NCBI RefSeq assembly: GCF_003589595.1
Contig: NW_020653726.1
Location: 13,358,321 to 13,422,320, forward strand
Direction of reading: 5' to 3'
Origin: Hyposmocoma kahamanoa
Lineage: Eukaryota; Arthropoda; Insecta; Lepidoptera; Cosmopterigidae
DNA: 64,000 nt
How positions within the stretch are numbered: the first letter of the stretch is position 1; every line of letters starts with the position of its first letter. Made by a program: the position numbers and the translations under genes. Below, piece after piece: positions 46,397 through 54,728 of the stretch. The notes beneath the pieces are model-generated. The model had not been told where the DNA came from and made no database searches. It saw only the letters and a list, made by a program, of their open reading frames with translations.

Positions 46397-46474
46397 TAAC
46401 TTATGACTTTGCTCATGCTTTTTTCCAAACAACAGACGTTACGCCCAAGATAAACACATAGGTACTACATATTC

Positions 46475-46677
46475 AACTGCCTCCGTGGCCGAACGGTTAC
46501 CATACCGGACTGCCACGCAGAGGTCCCCGGGTTCGATTCCCGGGCCGGGAGAAATATTTGTATGGCCTACATTTATTTCTCTCGTGAGTTTGGGTGTAAT
46601 TTGTGGTTGTCTATGTATGTGTCCATGGCACCCGCGACACAGGGTTTCCCTAGTGCGGGGCTATGTTGAGTGTGTGC

Positions 46678-46711
<34 letters not shown>
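46475..46711 (+). repeat. SINE family 1, best copy (tRNA-derived)
   Basis: The Pol III A box TGGCCGAACGG (46486-46496) and B box GGTTCGATTCC (46530-46540) are intact, with spacing as in a tRNA. Then come GGGCCGGGAGAAATATTTGT, the tRNA-unrelated body GCCTACATTTATTTCTCTCG, CCGCGACACAGGGTTTCCCT and a TTA-repeat tail (46680-46711). Pol III would transcribe such an element from its internal promoter, and an LINE would supply the reverse transcriptase (family knowledge). Copies at 19741, 20040, 22126, 43766 and 53567. Confidence 0.9.
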
Positions 46712-46714
<3 letters not shown>

Positions 46715-46812
46715 TCAGACTACACACACAGTACATACACCACATACGCACATTACGCACAACACACACACACACATACACGCAAAACCAAACACACACT
46801 CACACACATAGT
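46712..46812. repeat. CA-rich microsatellite
   Basis: ACACACA-rich, interrupted, directly after the SINE tail. The 108-codon frame 46485-46811 is SINE plus this microsatellite. Confidence 0.8.
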
Positions 46813-46850
46813 TTAAAAATTGTTCTTAGATTTTCGCGATTGTTACACAT

Positions 46851-47016
46851 AGGAAAATGAAACTATTTTTCCGGATTTAAATCGCGTATATTCGCGTTTT
46901 TTCAAACAATTAACAGGCAACCGTGACCATAGAACCAGTAAAGTGCCCGAAACGTCGGTTTGTTTGATAAAACAAATATACGCGATTTAAATCCGGAAAA
47001 ATAGTTTCATTTCCTA
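46851..47016. repeat. Foldback element, long form
   Basis: It has the same arms as 24287-24385 (TTTTCCGGATTTAAATCGCG / CGCGATTTAAATCCGGAAAA). Its ~70-base loop contains GTGCCCGAAACGTCGGTTTG. The arms are still nearly identical, which suggests recent spread or gene conversion between arms. Confidence 0.85.
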
Positions 47017-47055
47017 TTAAAAATTTCTTTGTCATTTTTGCTGATATTATTTTTG

Positions 47056-47376
47056 TTACGTATAATCTCAGTAAAAAGTACTAAAAAACACCGACTTCAA
47101 AAGTTGGTGGAATTACATCTATTTGCCAAGTTTTATTGAAATCCGTTACCGGAAAGTGCGAAATCGGGTTCATCCCCTAGTTTGCCACCCTTGGAGGTGG
47201 AATATTTTATCAATATTTAAATGGAACTACTACTGAGGTACTCCTCTTTCCAACAAAAAATATAATCAAAATCGGTCCTCAACTGCTGCGGAGTTATCGC
47301 GTAACGTACATACACAAAAAAGGAAAAAGAAAAATACTGTTAAATTGAGAACCTTCTCGTTTATTGAAGTCGGTTA
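47056..47376 (-). repeat. Dispersed repeat family 6 copy
   Basis: TCTCAGTAAAAAGTACTAAA, CACCGACTTCAAAAGTTGG, TTTATTGAAATCCGTTACCG and the end TTTATTGAAGTCGGTTAG. Confidence 0.78.
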
Positions 47377-47574
47377 GAAAATGGTATGGCTAAATCGTTG
47401 GCATTATAACATGCGTAAAATAAATCCGGCGGAAGAAGTAGCGTCTATCATACAGTTTTAATTTAAAAACTGCTAAGCGCGTTAACGTTCAACCTCACCT
47501 TAAAATTTTCCTCCCATAAAAATGTCACGTAATGTTAAATGCATTTGTCTTGACTCAATAAATATGGATGAACT

Positions 47575-47832
47575 CTTTGTAAAAGAGTTCATCCAGCGAA
47601 GTACTGCCACCTTACCTATTTCTGTCGTCAAGCAGTAATGTAAGCATTTCTGCGTTCCGGTTTTGAAGAGTAAGGGTACTGGTGAAATTACAGCGATATG
47701 AGATTTGTCAACTTATGTCTCTGGGTGAAAGGGCGCAGTGGCAGTGCCCCTGCGATTAGATCTTTGCGATTTAAATTACCAGGCCCACGACTAGTTCGTC
47801 CCGTCACTTCTTTTTTTTTATAATATCGAATG
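47575..47832 (+). repeat. Dispersed repeat family 5 copy with partial palindrome
   Basis: GAGTTCATCCAGCGAAGTAC, TTTCTGTCGTCAAGCAGTAA, TATGTCTCTGGGTGAAAGGG and the tail CGTCCCGTCACTTC. After the tail, AATGACGGGATACTTCGTAT shows the start of an inverted scrap, as at 11089. Confidence 0.8.
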
Positions 47833-47869
47833 ACGGGATACTTCGTATCATAAAAAAAAGATGTCTATT

Positions 47870-48150
47870 CATTTATTATTATAGTTTTTTTTAACGTAAA
47901 GTAGGAGGAAAACGAGCAGACAAGCCACTCGATGGGAGGTGATCATCGTCGCCCGTGGACATTTACAATATCAGATGAGCTGCCAACGCATTGCCGACCT
48001 TTGAGAGCCCTGTGAACACGCTTTTTGAAGAACCCCATGTCATAGCGCAAAGGAAATACTTCAGGAGGAAGATCATTCCACATCTTGCAGGTTCGAGGAA
48101 GGAACGAACGAGATGCCCGCGTGATCTTACAATGCCAGGCAGCTAAGATA
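47870..48150 (-). pseudogene. Jockey-like LINE 3' end
   Basis: The minus strand matches the end of the copy at 5250-6260: GGGCATCTCGTTCGTTCCTT, ACCTGCAAGATGTGGAATGA (reading TCKMWNDLPPEVF), CATGGGGTTCTTCAAAAAGC, AGCTCATCTGATATTG and the 3' UTR with GTCTGCTCGTTTTCCTCCTA. Only the last ~50 codons and the UTR remain, a strongly 5'-truncated insertion. Confidence 0.82.
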
Positions 48151-48777
48151 TGGGAATAGACTCTGCTCCATCTAATCTTCTTCTAAAACATATCTCTTGA
48201 CCCCCACTCAAAGAGGGACCAAATGATGTTGTTATGAAGATCATCAAAATTTTCCGCGAATAGTACGAGCTGTACGAATCGTAAATAAAGTCGTAAATAT
48301 TAATAACAAATATTGCCGTAAATAATATGATTTCGTACTTCACACCTCGCTGAATAGGAACAGATTCGTTAGGGCATAGATTTGTACTTGCAATTCGGCC
48401 GAAGTGTAAAGCCATCACATTCACGTAACAACAATCGACGTCACAGCGATAGAGAACCTGATACACCAGCCCCATGTTCGATATTCAAATCAAAAGCCTT
48501 CTCATTCTAAATAATCGAAAGCCACAACAAAGGGCCCGTTGCATTCGAAATACTTTTCTATTGGCTGCTTCGTCGTGTGAACATGATCAATTGTCGAATA
48601 CTGGCTGGGATTTGTCGAGGTGGCGAGTAATCCAAAAAAAAAAAGGTTCTAGGTATATCTGTGAAAGAAAAATGGAAGTAACAGCAGAAAAAAATATTGG
48701 ATAAATAAAATTTATAAATGTATTAATTGTAGTAAAAGAAGGCCAATCCAATATCTTTCTACATAAGTTTTGTTTAT
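48151..48777. other. Stretch without a gene
   Basis: The 110-codon minus frame 48475-48143 is partly LINE and partly AT-rich DNA. No domain is recognised. Confidence 0.4.
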
Positions 48778-49265
48778 AGTGCCCCTCCCTATCAACCTCT
48801 TGGTTATGTAGGAAGGGCACTATGTCCTGTGCGAGTGAGACCGCACATGGACCATCTAAGTCAGGTCCTAACCACAGATCAGCCCGTTTGCACGGATTTC
48901 ATTCGATTGTCTGTAAGGCTAGTGCTTTAGTTGAGCCGCCTCAGGTGCACGTACAGTACTATCCCTATTTTCCTGATAGGTACCGGCGTGTACGCTCACT
49001 TCCCTTCGAGCACTGCGTTACTAACGCTGAACTGCCGACTTTCGACGACGGGAGATTTGGTCGACGATTTAGTCGACCAAATCTCCCCATTGGTGGCGGA
49101 GCTGTAAAGCACCCTCACTTCCCGACGCCGAATGAACAGAGTAAAAGAAGGACAGAACAAACTGGTTTTTTTTACCAGTGCCTAAGAACGATAGCAGATG
49201 AGCAGAGGACTGAGCAGCGGGCAGCGGCGGAGGGAAAACACTTATTTTTGGTGAAAGTTTTATAG
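48778..49265 (+). other. Unexplained GC-richer segment with a 147-codon open frame
   Basis: The frame 48822-49265 stays open through a segment that is clearly less AT-rich than its flanks. The product is rich in Pro, Arg, His and Ser, with no signal peptide, no membrane segment and no motif I recognise. An imperfect inverted repeat (AGTGCCC...AACC / GGTT...GGGCACT, 48778-48821) stands at its start. A perfect 16-bp hairpin lies at 49050-49087. It could be a MITE interior, an exon fragment or a retrocopy. I do not propose a function. Confidence 0.35.
49050..49087. repeat. Perfect hairpin, 16-bp arms
   Basis: GGGAGATTTGGTCGAC, loop GATTTA, then the exact complement. It is inside the open frame above. 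Confidence 0.88.
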
Positions 49266-50049
49266 TAAACTTAAAACACGTTAGCTCTTCACAGCGGACA
49301 ATAAAACAATGAATAACAAAAATGTAAGTCAAAAATAGAAAAAACAAAACTAATTCCAAATAAAAAAGTATCTAAACTAAAAGAAGATCGTCGCCAACAG
49401 CGATTGACAGTTTCCTTGTTATTGTAATTATTTGGTAATACTCCATTTGTATGGTTGCCGATTGTGTGACTCCACTACCACTGGAATCAAATTTAGTAAT
49501 TTCGAGCATTTATAATCTTAAATTTATAATTATAATGGAAATGGTTTGTATGTTCGAAGCTACTCTACACATGGAAATATCTAAATCCGTACTCGTAATA
49601 TTGTATATAATTTCTGTGCTAGTCTCTCTTAATTTCTTACTACCTAACATTTCGTAAAGACTTTTGTAAAGTATATTTATTCTTGTTATAATGTATACTG
49701 TCTAGGAATTTACTGTTATTATAAAGGTTCAAAAGGCAAAGTATAAATATACATAGGTCAGTTTAAATCATATTTGAAAATTTACTGTGAGTTAATTTCT
49801 ATAAAATTCATGAGATATCTCTAATGTATTAGATGAAACTTATCACGTAAAATTAAACGTGATACTGAAATTTTAACCACATGCACACATGGGATTTGGC
49901 TGTGTGTATGGCTTAAGGGGTAGTGCACGAACTTCACCAAGAGTTGTGCAAGATTGTTGAAGTCTCTAGGGTCTTTTGAGTGGATCGTTTTCCGTATACA
50001 AGAACCAATTGATAAAAGAAGGAACCACCAATATATTCACATATACATA
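49266..50049. other. Stretch without a gene
   Basis: AT-rich; nothing recognised. Confidence 0.4.
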
Positions 50050-50659
50050 GGGCACACTATAAGTTTCCGGAACTGGCCACTTACATATACATTATTTAAA
50101 AAGTAATTGCAACATTTGAAAATGGAACTCTTTGGCTTTAGAAAACAATTTGTTTCATCTGACCGTCACTTGTTTTTACATTGTGGCGTCATTTTAGAAA
50201 TTGGTTGTCTACAGCACCATGGATTTAACTCGTGAAAATTTTCGTAGTATCATTTTCTACGACTTCAAGTATAATTTAACAGCTCAACGGAGCTTCGCTC
50301 GGTTTCAAATTTTTGGCGATGAAACACCATGCAAGACGACTATTTATAGCTGGTTTGCAGAATTCAAATGCGGTCGTGTGAATCTCAGTGACGAATTTCG
50401 TGATGGTCACCCATCCACTGCTGTGACCATCAAAAACATCGATGCTGTGCGCAGTATGATCAAAACAACCAGGCATGTAACATACCATAAGATTCGGATA
50501 TCTTTAGGCATAGGCTTAGAATAATAACGCATAGAAACCTAGCCCGCTCACGCTAAGTGAGGCAAATTGTAGGGCGCCCTATGGGCCTACACGAGCGAGC
50601 GGGCTGTCAGTGCTCAAGGTCAAGTTGCACCGCGAACAGCTCAAAAATTTTCGCTAAAA

Positions 50660-50782
50660 ATGACGAAATGTGCGGTAATTAGGTTTAAAAATAGATCAGA
50701 CAAATATAAAATAGACACTAACATCACATTCCACAAGGAAGTAACGTGTTTCAACTTGTATTTTTATTTTAATATTCACTAA
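50660..50782 (+). pseudogene. THAP zinc-finger N-terminal remnant
   Basis: A 40-codon frame starts MTKCAVIRFKNRSDK and continues to NITFHK. That is the layout of a THAP domain N-terminus: an early Cys, then an x-N-R motif and a F-H after about 20 residues. The second zinc-binding Cys of the family, expected where Phe now stands (residue 9), appears to be lost, and the later C-x2-H pair is absent. THAP domains are the DNA-binding domains of P-element transposases and of host proteins derived from them (family knowledge). The position near the element's left end fits the first exon of such a transposase. The call is by motif only. Confidence 0.55.
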
Positions 50783-51556
50783 AACAGAAAATTAATTTCG
50801 TTGCAACAAGAGACGAAAATGTTGCAAAGTAACGGGTTTTTTCTCCCCATTTTGCTATTCTGTTTCAAAATTCAAAATTACGTATTTTTTTTAAGAATAG
50901 GCAATATCGCGACGCTTGCAAAATTTCTACAAATGTACACAGTCGCAACAACATTGTAGGGAATTTACGTTAGCTATTTTTACGAAATATATTTAGTATT
51001 TGCCTTCATTAGTTTCATGTGAAAAATCATTATTCTTGTTCATCATACACTCATTTAATAAAATTGTCTTGCCCAGACTCAAAAGTTCTTAACTAAAATT
51101 ATTTCAGGAAACTAACACTGACTAAAAAGTCATTGTCAGTTCTCCAAAATCGTGTATAAATAACTTTCAGGTTCAGGTTCTTTATTGTTATCGTGTACTT
51201 TTCATGTAAACATACCCACAGATAATATCAGGCTATTTATATATTCAAATTCGATAGTCGCACTTAAACTCGCTTGTAGGTTTTAGTTCATATATGAGTT
51301 AAATAAAAATTGGGTAGTATTTAATAAGGTGCCTAATGATTTGCTCGACATTGTCGATCGACAGTAACGATTGAGAATTATAGACGTTTTCGAGGAGTTT
51401 TAGAGTGCTTATTACGAATGTAGTATTAATTTCTAAATCCAAGTTTGTTGACAACAATTTTCAAAAATGTATTTTTAGTAAACCATAAGGAAATGGCACG
51501 TACATCTGAATACAAGATGGCGGACAAGACTTCTAATTCTTCTTCTTCTAATTCTT

Positions 51557-51990
51557 CGCCATCTTGGATTTAGAAATATGTGCTATATTCGGAATGAACA
51601 ACCCCAAATACCTTGAAAACGACACCCAACTTGCCATTATTCGAAAAATCATGCCCGCCATCTTTGATTTAGAAATTAGTGCCATGTTCTTAATGAGCAC
51701 CCCCAAATACCTCGAAAACGACACCCAACTTGCTATTATTTGAAAAGTCATGTCCGCCATCTTGGACTTAGAAATAAGTGCTATATTCCTAATGAGCACC
51801 CCCAAATACCTCGAAAATGATACCCATATTGCATTTATTTCAAAAGTCGTGTCCGCCATCTTGGATTTAGAAATAAATGCCATATTCGTGATGAGCACAT
51901 CGAATACCTCGAAAACGATTCCCATAATGCATTTATTTGAAAAGACGTGTCCGCCATCTTGGATTTAGAAATGAGAAAAGTCGTGTCCGC
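51557..51990. repeat. 99-bp tandem repeat array
   Basis: Units begin with CGCCATCTTGGATTTAGAAA at 51557, 51656, 51755, 51854 and 51952, with a truncated unit at 51988. The period is 99, 99, 99 and 98 bp. Because 99 is a multiple of three, the minus strand stays open for 125 codons with a repeating ISKSKMAD unit. I regard this frame as a by-product of the array, although the continuous open frame is noted. Confidence 0.92.
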
Positions 51991-53384
51991 CTTCGTGTAT
52001 TCAAAATACGCCCCTAATTATATAAATGCCATTTCCATAAGGATTACCAAAAATAAATTTTTGAAAATTCCTGTCACTTGACGTTGTCGATCGACAAAAT
52101 CGAGCATATCCATAGGCACCTGATCGACAGTAACGATCGACAAAATCGAGCAAATCTGTAGGCACTTAACGATGAGTTAAGCAAGATACAATTTCCCCAC
52201 TTTTGAGGGAAATGTTATTCCAGGGCATCATTATTTGTATATTTGTGTGCGTGCTGACGAGCGTAAATACAAGTTGCTTACGCCTACATGAATTAGATTT
52301 TTGTCTCACTTGTGACAGTTCGTTTTTTATGAAACTATCATTCTATGCGTTATTATTCTAAGGGCATAGGCATGAGTCAAATTCAATCAATACTACACAA
52401 ACATTTGGGTGTGAAAAGGCTGTGCTGGGGTGTCAAATTTGGTGTGGGACATATTAACAGGTGGCGAAACATGGATTTGTAATTACGATCCCAAAACAAA
52501 GCAGCAATCGAGCGTCTGGGTCTTTCGTGATGAGCCGAAATCAACCAAAGTGGCGCCCGTGCAAAGTGCCTCTAAGCGGATTATTGCTTCTTTTTTAATA
52601 AAACTGGACACGTTTCGACTGTTGCTTTGGAGAATCGTTGTATCGTGAATGGTGATTTGTCCACGACCATTTGTTTGCTGGAAGTTATTGACAAACTCCG
52701 TAAAAATAACCGTTAACGCCATATTATCATTTCGCACCACGATAATGCCAGTTCTCAGACGGCCAGACAGACAAATGAATTTTTGAAGGTGAACATCGTT
52801 GACCTTATGAGCCATCCCGCGTACAGTCCCGGCCTGGCACCTTGTGACTTTTATTTATTTCCACAAATTAAGAACCAGTTACGCGGTCAACGATTTTCAT
52901 CACCTGAAGAGGCTGGCAAAGAGCATGCAAAATATGTTTCAGAGATTGCCACGGAGGAGTGGCATAAATGTTTTCAAAGTTGGTTGATTCGTATGAAAAA
53001 GTGCATTAACGCTAATGGAGAATATTTTGAGAAACAATAAATTCATTTCTGACCATTTATAGTATTTTTTTCTTATTAATTACGGAAACTTATAGTGTAT
53101 TAGGCAAATCGAATTTTGATTCTTACCAAGTTTCTGAATTTCAAACATGTAATTACCTTTTTTGACAAAACGTTAATAGTATTGACGTCAGAAATTATTA
53201 GTAGCAAGTGGGATTCTTTCGTTCCATATATGATAATACATTTTTAATATCAGATTGGCGTTCTTTTAAATAAAAATTCTTCGGGTTCGAGTAATTCAGA
53301 AGGATTGGACTTTTAATTTATGTGGTCTCTGGACTTTTATATAAACACCTTTATATAAGTAGTCGTAAAGAGGAGTTCCGCTTT

Positions 53385-53566
53385 TAACCGACTTCAACTT
53401 CACTTTTTGTTGGAAAGGGGTATACCGTCGTGGTCTCATCCAAATTTGAAAAAAATATTCCACTCAACTCAGGGTGGCAAATTACGTGATGCATCTGGTT
53501 TATTGGTTTTCAACCACTTTCTGCTGACCCATTTCAATAAAACTTGGCAATTAGATGTAATTAATT
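53385..53566 (+). repeat. Dispersed repeat family 6, partial copy
   Basis: TTTTAACCGACTTCAACTTC, then GAAAAAAATATTCCACTCA and CCATTTCAATAAAACTTGGC. It stops where SINE family 1 begins. Confidence 0.72.
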
Positions 53567-54120
53567 AATTGCCTCCGTGGATGAACGATTACCATGCTGG
53601 TCTGTCACGCATATGGTCCCGGTTTCAATTCCCAGGCCGGGAGAAATATTTGTATGGCCTACATTTATTTCACTCGTGAGTTTGGGTATAACTTGTGTTG
53701 GGTGTATGTGGGTGAATATCTCATGCGTAAATTTTGCGTGTCCGGGCTGAGAATCCTGGTGTAAAGTGAAGAAATACTAATGACTTATTTTTTATAGTTT
53801 AATTAGACGTAAAATGAGTTTAGGGCAAGAATTTCAGAATATTTATTATACAATAATAATAAATAAAAAATGTTTATGTCCCCATTTTAAATTTTGCTGG
53901 TGTGTCCACATTCTGTTTCATTGTATAAAATAGTCGTTCTAGCAAAATGTGTACGCTTTTATGAAAAACAATTCAACGTATGGTATTCGCTATTAGAGGC
54001 ACTAACTAATATCACTGATAGTATTGTAATTACCAGTTTGTGGGAGATTGGGTACTTGATCAAACTTTGTCCACGCGAAAAGTGTAGATTTGGTGGCAAA
54101 TGTTCAGCCGGTTGCAACTG

Positions 54121-54727
54121 GTAAGTAGTTTGACAAAAAACCGTTACGTTCTCGCCCCGCGCAAGCCTCAGTCGTGCGTTAGCGCCTGGCAGCGAAAGAC
54201 GTTGGCACTGTGCTCCATTTCCCGCCAAAAACGTACGTATATGCTCTTTGGTGGCACATGCGACAAAAAATATTAAGTTTCTCTGGCTTCATAAGGTCTC
54301 AATTTTTGTTTTATTCTAAGGTCGTATTTCGAACCAAATTAACGAGGCAAATTTTGGCATTACTTTATCATAATTTAATGATCTCGGTTCGATTTTTTGG
54401 CTTTTGTTTTATTTTTACTGTAATTTTTTTTCTATGATTTCATTTTACGTGGCTCTAATTTGGTGGTTTTGGTGGCGTTTATGTAACCACCTAAACTTAA
54501 AGACGCCACCAAATTTGAAATTGTTATGATATTTCTAAATATAATATACAGTTTCGAATATTGTTTTAAAGCATTATGATTTATTTTTCCGAATAAACTT
54601 TTGAAAGACGGTGTTCATAATTTTTCAGATAATGTAACATTAAATAATTGATCTTGTACCCTAAAAGTATTTTAGATTCGTATTTTACTTAAATTAATAG
54701 TAATATAATTTAAATAATTTCGTTCAG
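54121..54727 (+). other. Possible 5' intron of the transposase gene
   Basis: A strong donor, GTAAGTAG, at 54121 follows a 76-codon frame (53894-54124). A fair acceptor, TTTCGTTCAG, ends at 54727, one base before the ATG at 54729. If used, the upstream frame would be leader or an extra N-terminal exon. The upstream peptide has a Cys-rich end (LCPREKCRFGGKCSAGC) but no family I recognise. This is inference from splice-site sequence alone. Confidence 0.35.
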
Positions 54728-54728
54728 G

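Larger units (their letters stand above)
50515..52362. mobile_element. P-element-like transposon, non-autonomous, nested in mariner
   Basis: The TIR CTTAGAATAATAACGCATAG (22 bp identical at both ends, continuing AA) is bounded by the 8-bp duplication GGCATAGG (50507-50514 and 52363-52370). Deleting the 1848 bp plus one duplication restores the mariner frame. An 8-bp duplication fits the P and hAT superfamilies. The THAP-type remnant at 50660 favours P. Subterminal palindromes (AGCCCGCTC...GAGCGGGCT at 50547-50606) and TCGATCGACA motifs near both ends could be transposase binding sites (inference). No full transposase is encoded. Confidence 0.85.
50219..53040 (+). pseudogene. Mariner transposase (second lineage), interrupted
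   Basis: The N-terminal piece (50219 to about 50514) starts MDLTRENF and has the helix-turn-helix region with TTIYSWFAEFKCGR. It stops at the insertion, in ISLGIG. The frame resumes in 52371 onward with SQIQSILHKHLGVKRLC. A deletion of about 30 codons follows. Then come GGETWICNYDPKTKQQS (first catalytic Asp), ISHHDNASSQTARQTNEFL (second) and HPAYSPGLAPCDFYLF (third). The last two Asp are 34 residues apart. One further stop and at least two frameshifts are present, so it was probably dead or dying when the nested element arrived. Confidence 0.9.
50050..53100 (+). mobile_element. Degenerate mariner split by a nested transposon
   Basis: The left end GGGCACACTATAAGTTTCCG and the right end ACGGAAACTTATAGTGTAT are inverted, and TA flanks both (50048-50049, 53101-53102). 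Without the insert at 50515-52362 and its 8-bp duplication the element is about 1195 bp, slightly under a full mariner. It belongs to a different mariner lineage from the copy at 7545 because both the TIR and the protein differ. Confidence 0.9.

Noticed and set aside
46479..46552. Possible tRNA gene with intact A and B boxes
   Set aside because: It is followed by the SINE family 1 body and a TTA tail, and recurs at five other places in the window. It is a tRNA-derived SINE head.
46680..46711. TTA repeat considered as a CRISPR-like or satellite array
   Set aside because: It is a simple trinucleotide microsatellite forming the SINE tail. No spaced repeats are seen anywhere in the window.
46485..46811. 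108-codon plus frame with a poly-Tyr run
   Set aside because: SINE plus ATT and CA microsatellites; the Tyr and His-Thr runs come from simple repeats.
51548..51925. 125-codon minus frame with 33-residue repeats
   Set aside because: The frame follows from a 99-bp tandem array inside a transposon. I keep it as a finding but not as a gene.
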